NCBI GenBank assembly: GCA_024642485.1
Contig: JAHEAY010000237.1
Coordinates: 1-57,156 of the forward strand
Direction: 5' to 3'
Origin: Cytophagaceae bacterium
GTDB lineage: Bacteria; Bacteroidota; Bacteroidia; Cytophagales; Spirosomataceae
DNA length: 57,156 bases
Below the pieces are notes generated by a model that was not told the DNA's origin, searched no databases, and saw only the letters and a list, made by a program, of their open reading frames with translations. Positions 30,240 to 40,081 of the stretch are shown here, in pieces; position 1 is the stretch's first letter, and the number at the start of each line of letters is the position of its first letter. The position numbers and the translations under genes were made by a program.

Positions 30240-30623
30240 CTAGCGTTGTTTTAATTTGGCCTCAATCGAATGCTGTGTATGTGGAACCAGACGCAAACGC
30301 TCTTTGGAAATTAATTTTCCTGAATCAATACAAACGCCGTATGTGCCATTTTTAATGCGCATCAACGCATTCTCTAAGCTTTTGGCAAATTTTTGTTGGC
30401 GTACTGCCAATTGATTCATGCTTTCCTTCTCTTGCGTATCCGCTCCATCTTCCATGACCTTCGAGTTACCTGATGTATCATCAGTTCCTGGGTCATTTTT
30501 TTTGCTTAATGCTTCACGTAAATACTTTAACTCTGCATTGGTTTCAGCTAATTTACTTTGAATGATTGCTTCGAACTCTTTTAATTCTTCAGCTGAATAA
30601 CGATTCTTCTCTTCCGTCGCCAT
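30240..30623 (-). CDS. TraR/DksA-family protein with degenerate zinc site
   Basis: A 127-residue protein: coiled-coil region (AEELKEFEAIIQSKLAETNAELKYLREALS) and a C-terminal DksA zinc-finger fold, YGVCIDSGKLISKERLRLVPHT. Of the four cysteines of classic DksA only the first is kept, so no zinc is expected; this is typical of the Bacteroidota form. DksA-family proteins bind the secondary channel of RNA polymerase. It is the first gene of a three-gene operon. A -7-like TATCTTTG on the minus strand (30721-30714) may be its promoter. Confidence 0.88.
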   Translation of the reverse strand: MATEEKNRYSAEELKEFEAIIQSKLAETNAELKYLREALSKKNDPGTDDTSGNSKVMEDGADTQEKESMNQLAVRQQKFAKSLENALMRIKNGTYGVCIDSGKLISKERLRLVPHTQHSIEAKLKQR

Positions 30624-30777
30624 ATATTAAAAACACTTTTAATTTTAATCGAACACGAAAATTATAATTATTTGAATTTCAGCACCTTACTGTTCTTGTC
30701 GCGTTCTATCTTACAAAGATAATTTTATTGAACAATTTTGTGTGCTGATTCGAATAAAATCTCTGACAAATTTTTAA

Positions 30778-31326
30778 TCACTTGATTGTGAGTTTATTGC
30801 GCCAGGAAATCCAACCGTACATTGCCATGAAAACGAACACAAGATACAAGGCTGCGGTTCCCCATAAACCGTTAACTAAATACATGCCGACGTAGGCAAG
30901 GTCGACACAAATCCATAAAATCCAATTTTCGATTTTTCGTTGGGCTGCCCAGTAGGTCCCCAACATACTTAAACCTGTCAATGTTGCATCCCAATAGGGC
31001 GACTTCACCTGTGTAGAAAAGCGATCGTGCAAATATCCCGCTATAATTCCATAGCATCCCGCTAATGCTAATCCGATGATGGTCTGGCCCCAACTGTTTT
31101 TTGAGGGCTTCCATGCCTCGTCCACATGCTTCCATTGATATAAGCCATACAGGGCCATCAAAATAAATATCCCCTGTAATTCCATGTCGGAATATAATCC
31201 CGCCGCATAAAATACATACATATAAATGCCCGATGCCAACATGTTCCAAAGCCAAGCCGAAGCTTTTCGTTGGCTTGAAAAATAGACGCCTAATATCGAT
31301 GTTATAATTCCTGCTGCTTCGATCAT
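30778..31326 (-). CDS. pnuC: Nicotinamide mononucleotide/riboside transporter PnuC
   Basis: A 182-residue integral membrane protein with about six to seven TM helices (for example AGIITSILGVYFSSQ, LWNMLASGIYMYVFYAAGLY, GIFILMALYGLYQW). The pattern WLWNMLASG and LYGLYQWKH fits PnuC, which takes up nicotinamide riboside for NAD synthesis. The start overlaps the nth gene stop by 4 bp, giving translational coupling. Confidence 0.9.
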   Translation of the reverse strand: MIEAAGIITSILGVYFSSQRKASAWLWNMLASGIYMYVFYAAGLYSDMELQGIFILMALYGLYQWKHVDEAWKPSKNSWGQTIIGLALAGCYGIIAGYLHDRFSTQVKSPYWDATLTGLSMLGTYWAAQRKIENWILWICVDLAYVGMYLVNGLWGTAALYLVFVFMAMYGWISWRNKLTIK

Positions 31327-31970
31327 TTTTCCTGATTTTTAGCGTAATAGGCACAGAAATGTGTAATTGAACACTCCTTGCATTTGGGTGTTCGTGCCAA
31401 ACAAATGTAGCGACCATGTAAAATCAACCAATGGTGCGCGCGTGGAATGATGTCATTAGGCAGATGGCGAATTAAGGCTTTTTCGACTAACAAAGGCGTC
31501 CGAGCAGTTTGCGGAACCAAGCCTAATCTTCGGGAAACACGAAACACATGTGTGTCTACCGCCATAGCAGGTTGATTGTAAATGACGGATGCGATGACAT
31601 TCGCCGTTTTCCGACCCACGCCGGGTAAGGTCTGTAAATCTTCTAGGGTTTCAGGTACTTCGCCGGCGAATTGATCAACGAGTTTTTGGCCTAATCCTAA
31701 TAGATGCTTTGCCTTGTTATTGGGATAAGATACAGAACGGATATAACTGAATATCTCTTCAACACTTGATTCCGATAAAGATTTCGCATCAGGAAAACGC
31801 TTAAATAGGGCAGGGGTAACTTGATTGATACGCTTGTCGGTGCATTGCGCAGATAACACGACGGCCACCAACAATTCATAGGGATTGCTGTAATGCAATT
31901 CCGTTTCAGCCTCAGGAAATGAGGATTCGAAATGGGAAATAAAAGCTTGAAATCGTTCCTTCTTAAGCAT
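31323..31970 (-). CDS. nth: Endonuclease III
   Basis: A 215-residue HhH-GPD DNA glycosylase/AP lyase. The helix-hairpin-helix LPGVGRKTANV (115-125) with Lys121, catalytic Asp139 (AVDTHVFRV), and C-terminal iron-sulfur ligands Cys190, Cys197, Cys200 and Cys206 in C-x6-C-x2-C-x5-C. It removes oxidised pyrimidines in base excision repair. Confidence 0.95.
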   Translation of the reverse strand: MLKKERFQAFISHFESSFPEAETELHYSNPYELLVAVVLSAQCTDKRINQVTPALFKRFPDAKSLSESSVEEIFSYIRSVSYPNNKAKHLLGLGQKLVDQFAGEVPETLEDLQTLPGVGRKTANVIASVIYNQPAMAVDTHVFRVSRRLGLVPQTARTPLLVEKALIRHLPNDIIPRAHHWLILHGRYICLARTPKCKECSITHFCAYYAKNQEK

Positions 31971-32009
31971 CGCGTTGAATTTGATGCAAAATAAGAAACA
32001 ATTTCAAGA

Positions 32010-32222
32010 TTAAGATTGAATCGACTCTTTGTGTTTGGAATAATCCAAGATTCGATTAATCACACGCTCAGACGGGGAAATGTAAGCCTGGTCTAAGGCG
32101 TTTTGGACCTGTTGGAATGCCGCTAACTCCGAGCGTATTCCTTCATTTGTTAATTCGTTGATGCCTGCTTGGGGCTCGTACAAGTTTTTAATAAGGTCAT
32201 TTGGGGTAAAACTTTGCGTCAT
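32010..32222 (-). CDS. Small unknown protein downstream of the ECF sigma gene
   Basis: A 70-residue soluble, helical protein (MTQSFTPNDLIKNLYEPQAG; SPSERVINRILDYSKHK near the end). No TM, so not a classic membrane anti-sigma factor. ATG 32222 lies inside the sigma gene (26-bp overlap), implying coupling; a role connected with that sigma factor is inference. Confidence 0.7.
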   Translation of the reverse strand: MTQSFTPNDLIKNLYEPQAGINELTNEGIRSELAAFQQVQNALDQAYISPSERVINRILDYSKHKESIQS

Positions 32223-32796
32223 AGGCAATCTCTTGTTTGTTTAGCATTTTCCTTAGGTTGATGAGCGCATAACGCATTCTTCCTAAGGCAGTATTGATGC
32301 TAACGCCGGTTTGGTCTGCAATTTCCTGAAAACTCAAGTCTTCATAATGCCGCATCACCAATACCTCACGTTGCTCATCAGGTAATTTTTTAATCATTTC
32401 CCGAATGTTCTCCACTTGATCCGCCTTCATTTGCTGTTCCTCTACCGAGTCCTCTGCAAAATCAAAGCTGTTGAAAACCTTCGAGCCATCTTCCAATACA
32501 ATCGTTGGATAACGTTTATCCTTCCGAAAATGATCAATCGCCATGTTGTGCGAAATACGCAGAATCCAGGGTAAAAATTTCCCTTCTTCGTTGTAACGGC
32601 CCGACTTGATCACGTCGATAGCCTTAATATATGCTTCTTGCATTAAGTCTTCCGCAATGTAGCGGTCCTTAACGATCAAGTAAATAGTCGTATAAACTTT
32701 GGATTTACTACGTTTGACTAATGTCTCAAACGCTTTATCGTCCCCTTGGATGTACGCTGATAATAAAGCCGCATCGCTAACCTGAATTTTAATCAT
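32197..32796 (-). CDS. ECF-type RNA polymerase sigma factor
   Basis: A 199-residue sigma-70 family protein: region 2 (YIAEDLMQEAYIKAIDVIKSGRYNEEGKFLPWILRISHNMAIDHFRK) and region 4 HTH (REVLVMRHYEDLSFQEIADQTGVSINTALGRMRYALINLRKML). Directs RNA polymerase to an unknown regulon. Well-defined promoter upstream (32892-32921). The gene overlaps the small unknown gene. Confidence 0.93.
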   Translation of the reverse strand: MIKIQVSDAALLSAYIQGDDKAFETLVKRSKSKVYTTIYLIVKDRYIAEDLMQEAYIKAIDVIKSGRYNEEGKFLPWILRISHNMAIDHFRKDKRYPTIVLEDGSKVFNSFDFAEDSVEEQQMKADQVENIREMIKKLPDEQREVLVMRHYEDLSFQEIADQTGVSINTALGRMRYALINLRKMLNKQEIAYDAKFYPK

Positions 32797-32891
32797 AAAA
32801 CTTCAAAATTGTTAACGTAGAGGTTTATCTCATATTGTGTCTCCTATCGATTTACTGGGCGAATTGATTAATTTTTGTCTTGATGACGTTT

Positions 32892-32921
32892 CAAATGTAG
32901 CCAAAACTTTTTTAAATCAAA
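32892..32921 (-). promoter_or_regulatory. Promoter of the ECF sigma operon
   Basis: Minus strand: TTTG (32921-32918), 18 bp, TACATTTG (32899-32892). Leader of about 95 nt to ATG 32796. Confidence 0.7.
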
Positions 32922-33040
32922 ATCGTTTTAAATAATTGAGCGACAAAATTTTGGTAAATATTTCATCTTTTTTGGTATTTATCAAAGGGGACTTTGTCAA
33001 ATTGCTTAGCTTTGTTTCATCTTTAAACGAATTATTCCTT

Positions 33041-33643
33041 ATGAAAAAATTATTCTCCTTAGCATTTGTTATCTGCGTTTCTGCCGTTCAATTGCTTGCA
33101 CAATCCAATCCTGCCGATTATGCAGGAACGTTCAAATTGTCTGAAAATCCTTATGTAAAGTCTATCACGATCTCTGTTAAAGACAGCAAAGTGATCATGG
33201 CTGCAGAAGGTTTTCCCGATGCAGAATTAGCCCCAGGTAAAAATGCAGATGAATTTGCCTTAGAAAGCATGGGTGGTACTGTGGTTTTTACACGTGAGGC
33301 TGGTGCCGTGAAAGGCGTGAAAATCGAAGCACAAGGCCAAGTATTAACGGGTCAAAAAGAAGGTGCTACCTTAGGTGATTATGTTGCGTCGTTTAAAATG
33401 GCCGACAATGAATACGTGAAGAAAATTGTCATTGCGATGAAGGATGGCCAATTAGCACTTAGCTCAGATGCAAACCCTGCAGAAGGTGCTGTCTTGAAAG
33501 CAAGCAATGCTAAAGATACGTTCTCTGCTACGATTCAAGGCTATGATGCCGACGTCATTTTTTCACGTGCAGAAGGGAAAGTGAAATCGATCAAATTGTC
33601 GGTTGCAGGTGGTCAAGTAGTATTGACAGGCGATCGCGAATAA
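33041..33643 (+). CDS. Secreted protein with two tandem beta-domain repeats
   Basis: A 200-residue protein with a signal peptide (MKKLFSLAFVICVSAVQLLAQ) and two homologous halves of about 85 residues, each opening DYAGTFKLSENPYVKSI / DYVASFKMADNEYVKKI and closing with VKGVKIEAQGQVLTGQK / VKSIKLSVAGGQVVLTG. The repeat looks like the DUF3471-type lipocalin-like domain. No catalytic residues. ATG 33041 is chosen since the signal peptide begins there; the open frame 35 codons upstream is non-coding in character. Function unknown. Confidence 0.8.
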   Translation: MKKLFSLAFVICVSAVQLLAQSNPADYAGTFKLSENPYVKSITISVKDSKVIMAAEGFPDAELAPGKNADEFALESMGGTVVFTREAGAVKGVKIEAQGQVLTGQKEGATLGDYVASFKMADNEYVKKIVIAMKDGQLALSSDANPAEGAVLKASNAKDTFSATIQGYDADVIFSRAEGKVKSIKLSVAGGQVVLTGDRE

Positions 33644-33651
33644 TATTAATT

Positions 33652-33679
33652 AGCTAGGCCGCTTCGAAACGGCCTAGCT
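33652..33679. terminator. Bidirectional terminator between the repeat-protein and pdxJ genes
   Basis: AGCTAGGCCG (33652-33661), loop CTTCGAAA, CGGCCTAGCT (33670-33679), then TTTATTTC. Confidence 0.9.
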
Positions 33680-33680
33680 T

Positions 33681-34397
33681 TTATTTCAATGCGCGTTTGT
33701 ACAGCTGGATTGTATTCTCCAATCCATAATACAAGGCATCACAGATCAAGGCATGTCCAATCGATACCTCATCCAAAGGAGCAACATTTGCCTTAAAAAA
33801 TGCCAAATTTTCCAAACTCAAATCATGTCCCGCGTTAATGCCTAAGCCGAGTTGGCTAGCACGAAAGGCTGCTTTTCGGTAAGCCGACACGGCCTGCGTC
33901 GGATTTTCAAAAAACTGTTCTGCATAAGGTTCGGTATATAATTCAATACGATCCGCTCCCGTTGTTGCGGCTGCTTCCACCATCTCAAGCACAGGATCTA
34001 CGAAGATGGAGGTACGAATGCCGACTTCTTTGAATTGTGCGATGAGTGCTTGCAATAAACCTTGGTGCTGAATGGTGTCCCAACCATGGTTCGAGGTAAT
34101 TTGACCCAGCGCATCCGGAACCAGGGTTACCTGTTCCGGGCGTACTTCCATCACCAATTCGATGAATGATGGTTCCATCGGGTTTCCCTCAATGTTGAAT
34201 TCTGTCGTCACAACTTCCTTCAGCGCACGCACATCTGCATAGCGAATATGTCGCTCATCGGGACGTGGATGAACCGTAATTCCTTCCGCCCCGAAACGCT
34301 CGCAATCCAAAGCAACCTGAATGACATCGGGATTATTCGCCCCGCGTGAATTACGTAAGGTGGCAATCTTGTTGATATTTACACTAAGTCTTGTCAT
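33681..34397 (-). CDS. pdxJ: Pyridoxine 5'-phosphate synthase
   Basis: A 238-residue TIM-barrel enzyme that condenses 1-deoxyxylulose 5-phosphate with 3-amino-2-oxopropyl phosphate. Signatures: [16 protein letters not shown] (N-terminal), [25 protein letters not shown] and GINAGHDL. The start at 34397 (MTRLSV) is preferred to the 12-codon extension, which would be read from within the upstream terminator (34401-34428). Confidence 0.95.
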   Translation of the reverse strand: MTRLSVNINKIATLRNSRGANNPDVIQVALDCERFGAEGITVHPRPDERHIRYADVRALKEVVTTEFNIEGNPMEPSFIELVMEVRPEQVTLVPDALGQITSNHGWDTIQHQGLLQALIAQFKEVGIRTSIFVDPVLEMVEAAATTGADRIELYTEPYAEQFFENPTQAVSAYRKAAFRASQLGLGINAGHDLSLENLAFFKANVAPLDEVSIGHALICDALYYGLENTIQLYKRALK

Positions 34398-34400
34398 GTC

Positions 34401-34428
34401 AAAAAAAAAGGCCGGTATCACCGGCCTT
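34401..34428 (-). terminator. Terminator of asd, directly upstream of pdxJ
   Basis: Minus strand: AAGGCCGGT, loop GAT, ACCGGCCTT, then nine T residues (34409-34401). It separates asd from pdxJ, although both are on the same strand; the pdxJ ATG follows within 4 bp of the T-run. Confidence 0.9.
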
Positions 34429-34432
34429 CTCA

Positions 34433-35425
34433 TTAAATTAAGTGATGTGCCGCGAGGTATTCCGCGATTTGAACTGCATTGGTTGCGGCCCCTTTACGTA
34501 AATTGTCCGCTACAATCCACAAGTTCAAGGTATTTTTTTGCGTCTCATCCCGACGAATACGTCCCACGAATACTTCATCTTTTCCATGTGCCGTGATTGG
34601 CATCGGATAAACAAAGTTCTTTGGATCGTCTTGTACGATGATACCTTCTTCTTTTTCCAAAATGGCACGAACCTCTGCTAAATCGAAATCATTTTCGAAT
34701 TCAATATTCACAGATTCCGAGTGCCCACCGATGGTTGGAATACGAACCGTTGTCGCAGTCACCTGAATCGAATCATCCATCATAATCTTTTTCGTTTCCA
34801 AGATCATCTTCATCTCTTCTTTCGTATAGCCATTATCCAAGAATACATCGATATGAGGCAATACGTTCAAGTCAATTTTATGTGGATATACTTTGTTGTA
34901 ATCTGTTTTCCCTGCTCGCTCGTCGAACAATTGATCAACCGCTGCTTTCCCAGTTCCAGTCACCGACTGATACGTAGAAACAACCACACGCTTGATTTTG
35001 TATTTTTTGTGCAATGGATTCATGACAACCACCATTTGGATGGTAGAGCAATTTGGATTTGCAATGATTTTATCCTCTGGCGTCAATGTACTTGCATTGA
35101 TCTCAGGAACAACTAATTTTTTAGTAGGGTCCATGCGCCATGCTGAAGAGTTATCGACAACTGTAATTCCAGCTGCTGCAAACTTAGGTGCCATTTCTAA
35201 GGATGAACTTCCGCCCGCAGAGAAAATCGCCACGTTTGGTTTCATTGAGATTGCTGTTTCGTAACCTACCACTTCGAATTCCTTTCCCTTGAAAGCAATC
35301 TTTTTACCGATTGAGCGCTCAGACGCTACCGGGATAATTTCCGTGACAGGAAAATTTCTTTCCGCTAATACTTTCAAGATTTCGCCGCCAACCAATCCTG
35401 TGGCGCCTACAACAGCAACTTTCAT
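34433..35425 (-). CDS. asd: Aspartate-semialdehyde dehydrogenase
   Basis: A 330-residue enzyme converting aspartyl phosphate to the semialdehyde with NADPH, in the Lys/Thr/Met/diaminopimelate pathway. NADP motif [15 protein letters not shown] (5-19), active-site Cys126 (NPNCSTIQ) and later GGHSESV with the catalytic His. Full length. It follows the unknown secreted-protein gene by 11 bp. Confidence 0.95.
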   Translation of the reverse strand: MKVAVVGATGLVGGEILKVLAERNFPVTEIIPVASERSIGKKIAFKGKEFEVVGYETAISMKPNVAIFSAGGSSSLEMAPKFAAAGITVVDNSSAWRMDPTKKLVVPEINASTLTPEDKIIANPNCSTIQMVVVMNPLHKKYKIKRVVVSTYQSVTGTGKAAVDQLFDERAGKTDYNKVYPHKIDLNVLPHIDVFLDNGYTKEEMKMILETKKIMMDDSIQVTATTVRIPTIGGHSESVNIEFENDFDLAEVRAILEKEEGIIVQDDPKNFVYPMPITAHGKDEVFVGRIRRDETQKNTLNLWIVADNLRKGAATNAVQIAEYLAAHHLI

Positions 35426-35436
35426 GTTTATATCAA

Positions 35437-35970
35437 TTAAAAATTATACTTCCAATTTAATGCCAACGATGCTCCTTGTGCACCATGTGCTTTTATTTCA
35501 AAGCTTATTTTGGGTTCTTCCCCCACCAAGCTATTGTACTTTGCTAAAGCACGTTTTAAGTGTCGCATACTGACCGTTCCTACATAAACATTCACTAATG
35601 CAGCTGCGCCTATTGTCGACAAATAAAATCCATCCGTCACTTGACCGGGTTTCAGTAATGAATAGGCTGAAACACCTAGGCCAACACTGGAAATCCAGTT
35701 CATGAGTTTCCGTTGCTGCTTGAATTTGTTGAATTCAAAGCTTATTTCAGGATCTTTGGCCTCTAATAAGGGTATTTGAAGTGCCAAAGGATTGTCTATT
35801 ATTTGCCTTTTGTAAACGAACTTATTCGTAAATCCTTGTTGGATTTGTTCAATCGGAAACAACGGCTCATGAGCGGCTTGCTGGCCCATCACAGAAGCGG
35901 ATGCACAACACAATACCATCAAGAGTAATTGCCTGATTTTCACAAAGCAAAAGGGTTTATTAGCATGCAA
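35437..35970 (-). CDS. Unknown exported protein (177 aa)
   Basis: Has a hydrophobic signal-like segment (LLLMVLCCASASVMGQQ) after a charged start, then a helical region with two weak hydrophobic stretches (LMNWISSVGLGVSAYSLL; FYLSTIGAAALVNVYVG) and a beta-like C-terminal LALNWKYNF typical of Bacteroidota outer-membrane-associated proteins. No family recognised. Lies in a run 5-formyl-THF cyclo-ligase / this gene / asd with gaps of 2 and 11 bp. Confidence 0.75.
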   Translation of the reverse strand: MHANKPFCFVKIRQLLLMVLCCASASVMGQQAAHEPLFPIEQIQQGFTNKFVYKRQIIDNPLALQIPLLEAKDPEISFEFNKFKQQRKLMNWISSVGLGVSAYSLLKPGQVTDGFYLSTIGAAALVNVYVGTVSMRHLKRALAKYNSLVGEEPKISFEIKAHGAQGASLALNWKYNF

Positions 35971-35972
35971 AA

Positions 35973-36590
35973 TTAGGGCTTATATTCTGAATCAAAAGGA
36001 TTTTTTTGATAAAATCCATCAAAAAGGTGGATGCCTGTAGGCGTAATGCAAAGGTCCAAGGGTATATCATGCGCCTCTACATCATCAATGCGTTGCACGG
36101 CTTCATCCAAACATACTCCAATTTTCAGCGCGTCTGGCCGACAATCCATTAAAAAACGATCGTAAAATCCTTTGCCATAACCTACTCGGTTGCCATGCGC
36201 GTCAAAAGCTAGCAAAGGAATAATGATGAGGTCAATGGCTTCTGATGGTGTTTTTTTATTTGTAAGCGGATTGGGTTCCTGAATTCTCCATGTCGATGTA
36301 ATCAAAGGGTCGCCTTTTTTTGTTTCATAGGCGGTCATCGAATGGTCATTTTCGACTCTTGGGAAACAGAGTTGGTGACCCAGAGACCATAATGTATGAT
36401 GAATGGACTCCATCTCAACTTCTTTGCGTGCTACAATAGGTTGAAAACTCATGATCACCCGGGGCTGTTGAAAGCTTGTGATGAAATCCATGAATTCTTG
36501 TTGGAGCTCCTCATTCAACAAGGCAAAAATTCGCTCTGACACATTTTTGCGTCGAGTAAGAGCAAGCTGTCGGAGGTGAGATTTGTTCAT
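35973..36590 (-). CDS. 5-formyltetrahydrofolate cyclo-ligase
   Basis: A 205-residue MTHFS-family protein: ATP-side start KSHLRQLALTRRKNVS, substrate-binding ... and the C-terminal signature NRVGYGKGFYDRFLMDC (136-152). It converts 5-formyl-THF to 5,10-methenyl-THF using ATP. First gene of the run leading to asd. Divergent from ileS. Confidence 0.92.
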   Translation of the reverse strand: MNKSHLRQLALTRRKNVSERIFALLNEELQQEFMDFITSFQQPRVIMSFQPIVARKEVEMESIHHTLWSLGHQLCFPRVENDHSMTAYETKKGDPLITSTWRIQEPNPLTNKKTPSEAIDLIIIPLLAFDAHGNRVGYGKGFYDRFLMDCRPDALKIGVCLDEAVQRIDDVEAHDIPLDLCITPTGIHLFDGFYQKNPFDSEYKP

Positions 36591-36622
36591 GGCTTTGGCC
36601 TTAATTTTTCGGTATTTTTTCT

Positions 36623-36630
36623 TATTTTTG
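36623..36630 (+). promoter_or_regulatory. -7 element of ileS
   Basis: TATTTTTG matches TAnnTTTG, 40 bp upstream of GTG 36671; a TTTG at 36594-36597 is 25 bp away, slightly far. Confidence 0.4.
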
Positions 36631-36670
36631 CTTCAATTTTGCCGATTATTTCATAAAAAACAACAAGACT

Positions 36671-39600
36671 GTGGCCTTTAAGGAATACAAAAATTTAGAT
36701 TATGCTGCTGTAGCGGACGAGGTACTAAATTTCTGGAGAGAGAATCAAATTTTCGAACAATCGATTTCATCTCGCGAGGGGAATCCGACTTTTACTTTTT
36801 TTGAAGGTCCACCTTCTGCGAATGGTACGCCGGGTATTCACCACGTGATGGCACGTACGATTAAGGATATTTTCTGTCGCTACCAGACCTTAAAGGGTAA
36901 ACAAGTGAAGCGAAAAGGTGGTTGGGATACCCATGGCCTTCCCGTTGAATTGCAAGTTGAGAAAGAATTAGGCATCACCAAAGAAGACATCGGCAAATCG
37001 ATTTCGGTCGAAGAATACAATCAAAAATGCCGCGAAACGGTCATGAAATTCACGGATCAGTGGAATGATTTGACTGAAAAAATGGGTTACTGGGTGGATT
37101 TAGCGAATCCTTACGTGACTTACCAAACTCCTTACATTGAGAGTGTTTGGAATCTATTAAAGCGCCTGTACGACAAAGGACTTTTATACAAAGGATATAC
37201 GATTCAACCTTATTCTCCTGCGGCAGGTACAGGTTTGTCATCGCACGAATTAAACCAGCCGGGTTGTTACCGCGATGTGAAAGACACCTCGTTGACAGCT
37301 CAATTCGAGGCAAAAAATACAGCGAAATCTGCCTTTTTGTTTGAAAAATCAGGCGGAGCTCCTGTGTATTTATTGGCCTGGACGACGACTCCTTGGACAT
37401 TACCGTCCAATTCCGCGTTAACCGCTGGGAAGAATATTGCTTATGTCTTGGTGAAGACCTTTAATCCTTATACCTATTTACCAGTTCATGTGGTATTAGC
37501 GAAGGATTTGGTAAAGAATTATTTCCAGGCTGCGGCAGAAAATGGCGATTTTGATGCCTATGTTGCAGCGGAGAAAAAGCCTAGTGCTATTCCGTATGTG
37601 ATTGTTGATACGTTCAAAGGCTCCGATATCGAAGGTGTAGAATATGCCCAATTGATGCCTTATGTGCAGCCTGCAAGTCCAGCTTTCCGTGTGATCTTGG
37701 GAGACTTCGTGACGACGGAAGATGGTACAGGAATCGTGCACACGGCGCCTACTTTCGGTGCGGATGACTTTCGGGTAGCCCAACAAAATAACATTCCTGC
37801 CATTTTTGTTCAAGATGCCAATGGAAAGGATGTGCCTTTGGTGAACCGACAAGGTTGTTTCGTTCAAGAGGTGACTGATTATGCATTAGAGCCCGTAAAA
37901 GAGGCATATCTAAGTGAAGAGGAAAAAGAAGCGGCCAAAATCAAACAAGGCCGCGATAAATATTTATCTGTTGATGAGCGCATTGCGATTCAATTAAAAA
38001 CGGAAAACAAGGCATTTAACGTTCAGAAATTTGATCACCCGTATCCACATTGCTGGCGTACGGACAAACCGGTATTGTACTATCCATTGGATTCTTGGTT
38101 TATCAAGACCACGGCGGTGAAGGATAAATTGATCGAGTTGAATAATACGATCAACTGGAAACCGGAGTCGACGGGTACAGGTCGTTTCGGAAACTGGTTG
38201 GAGAACCTGGTTGACTGGAACTTGTCTCGTTCTCGTTATTGGGGAACGCCTTTGCCTATATGGCGTGCCGAAGATGGTTCGGAAGAATTGTGTTTTGGTT
38301 CAGTGGAGGACTTAGTGCAAGCATTAGAAAAGGCTATCCAATCAGGAAAATTATCCGCTGAACAGCAAAAAGGCAATGAAGCATTTATTGCTGCTGCAAA
38401 AGCTGGAGAGGCAGATTTACATCGTCCCTATGTGGATAATATCTTTGTGTTAAGCCCTTCAGGTGTTGTCATGGCACGTGAGGCAGATTTGATCGACGTG
38501 TGGTTCGATTCGGGTGCGATGCCTTTCGCACAATGGCATTATCCATTCGAGAATCAAGAAATTTTCAAACAGTCTTATCCGGCAGATTTCATCTCAGAAG
38601 GGGTGGACCAAACGCGTGGATGGTTCTTTACGCTCCATGCGATTTCGGCGATGGTGGAAGAATCGGTGGCATTTAAAAATGTGGTTTCGACTGGTTTAGT
38701 CTTGGATAAAAATGGCAATAAAATGTCCAAACGTTTGGGCAATGCGATTGATCCATTTGATACGCTTTCTAAATATGGAGCGGATCCTACGCGCTGGTAC
38801 ATGATTACCAATGCACAACCTTGGGATAACTTGAAATTTGATTTAGCGGGAATTACCGAAGTGCGTAATAAGTTCTTTGGTACGCTAACAAATACCTATA
38901 ATTTCTTTGCCATGTATGCGAATTTGGACGGATTTACGCCGGATTCGAAGGGTGTTAATATGGCCGATTTAACGGAATTAGACCGTTGGGTCCTGTCGAA
39001 ATTAAGCAGTCTAATCGCTGAGGTTGACGAGGCTTATGCGACCTATGAGCCAACTAAAGCCGGCCGTGCGGTGCAGGATTTTGTATGTGATCATTTGTCC
39101 AACTGGTATGTTCGTTTGTCACGCCGACGCTTCTGGAATCCAGAGGATACGAACCAAGGGATTTCAGCGGATAAAGCTGCTGCATATCAGACTTTGCATA
39201 CTTGTTTGACGACGGTTGCGCAATTGATGTCGCCCATTGCTCCGTTCTACGGAGATTGGTTGTACAAGAATTTAACGGGAGCTACTTCGGTACATTTAAC
39301 GGATTTTGTAAAAGTAAATCCTTCTTGGCAAAATGCTGATTTAGAAGCATCCATGGACATGGCACAACGCATTTGTTCTTTGGTGCACTCGATCCGTAAG
39401 GTGCATAAATTGAAAGTACGCCAACCGCTAGCGCAGGTCTTAGTTCCTGTTCTACAAGAATCTGCCCGTGAGCAAATTCGTAAGGTGGAAGATTTGATTA
39501 AGTCGGAGGTGAATGTGAAGTTGGTGAATTATCTCGACGATGCATCCGGCGTATTAAGTAAGAAAGTCAAACCTAATTTCAAGGCCTTGGGTCCAAAATT

Positions 39601-40075
39601 CGGGAAAGACATGAAGGCGGTTGCGGAAGTTATTACAGGAATGAGTTCGGGTGATTTGGCGCAGATTGAAACTTCTGGTTCTACGAACTTGCAAGGTTTT
39701 GAGATTGCTTTAGCTGACATCGAAATCGTAACAGAAGATATGCCTGGCTACTTAACCGCTTCGGAAGGTGGTTTGACAATCGCCTTGGATAATACCTTGA
39801 CGCCTGAATTGGTTCAAGAAGGGATGGCCCGGGAATTTGTGAATCGTATCCAAAATTTGCGGAAGGATTCAGGTTTTGATGTCGTAGATAAAATCGCGAT
39901 TCATGTAGAAGAAGGTCCGGCAGCGTGGATGGAAAGCATTCAGGTTTTTGGAGCGTATATCCAACAAGAAGTTCAAGCTTTAAGTATTACGATTTCGCCG
40001 GCATTAGCGGGTGAAAAATCTGAGCTTGTGATGGATGATGCCACATTAATTGCCCAAATTCAGAAAATCAACTAG
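36671..40075 (+). CDS. ileS: Isoleucyl-tRNA synthetase
   Basis: A 1134-residue class I aminoacyl-tRNA synthetase of the long, eukaryote-like IleRS type. HIGH-type motif G-I-H-H (55-58), KMSKR at 684-688, a CP1 editing domain in between (TWTTPWTLPSN, GTGIVHTAPTFGADDF) and a C-terminal anticodon/helical domain. It charges tRNA-Ile. The start codon is GTG (36671), confirmed by the family start MAFKEYKNLD and by stop codons shortly upstream. The MBOAT gene follows after 6 bp. Confidence 0.95.
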   Translation: MAFKEYKNLDYAAVADEVLNFWRENQIFEQSISSREGNPTFTFFEGPPSANGTPGIHHVMARTIKDIFCRYQTLKGKQVKRKGGWDTHGLPVELQVEKELGITKEDIGKSISVEEYNQKCRETVMKFTDQWNDLTEKMGYWVDLANPYVTYQTPYIESVWNLLKRLYDKGLLYKGYTIQPYSPAAGTGLSSHELNQPGCYRDVKDTSLTAQFEAKNTAKSAFLFEKSGGAPVYLLAWTTTPWTLPSNSALTAGKNIAYVLVKTFNPYTYLPVHVVLAKDLVKNYFQAAAENGDFDAYVAAEKKPSAIPYVIVDTFKGSDIEGVEYAQLMPYVQPASPAFRVILGDFVTTEDGTGIVHTAPTFGADDFRVAQQNNIPAIFVQDANGKDVPLVNRQGCFVQEVTDYALEPVKEAYLSEEEKEAAKIKQGRDKYLSVDERIAIQLKTENKAFNVQKFDHPYPHCWRTDKPVLYYPLDSWFIKTTAVKDKLIELNNTINWKPESTGTGRFGNWLENLVDWNLSRSRYWGTPLPIWRAEDGSEELCFGSVEDLVQALEKAIQSGKLSAEQQKGNEAFIAAAKAGEADLHRPYVDNIFVLSPSGVVMAREADLIDVWFDSGAMPFAQWHYPFENQEIFKQSYPADFISEGVDQTRGWFFTLHAISAMVEESVAFKNVVSTGLVLDKNGNKMSKRLGNAIDPFDTLSKYGADPTRWYMITNAQPWDNLKFDLAGITEVRNKFFGTLTNTYNFFAMYANLDGFTPDSKGVNMADLTELDRWVLSKLSSLIAEVDEAYATYEPTKAGRAVQDFVCDHLSNWYVRLSRRRFWNPEDTNQGISADKAAAYQTLHTCLTTVAQLMSPIAPFYGDWLYKNLTGATSVHLTDFVKVNPSWQNADLEASMDMAQRICSLVHSIRKVHKLKVRQPLAQVLVPVLQESAREQIRKVEDLIKSEVNVKLVNYLDDASGVLSKKVKPNFKALGPKFGKDMKAVAEVITGMSSGDLAQIETSGSTNLQGFEIALADIEIVTEDMPGYLTASEGGLTIALDNTLTPELVQEGMAREFVNRIQNLRKDSGFDVVDKIAIHVEEGPAAWMESIQVFGAYIQQEVQALSITISPALAGEKSELVMDDATLIAQIQKIN

Positions 40076-40081
40076 TAGCTA

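Noticed and set aside
33007-33014. TAGCTTTG as promoter of the repeat-protein gene
   Set aside because: The only nearby TTTG is 10 bp upstream, too close for the -33/-7 spacing, so it was not listed as a feature.
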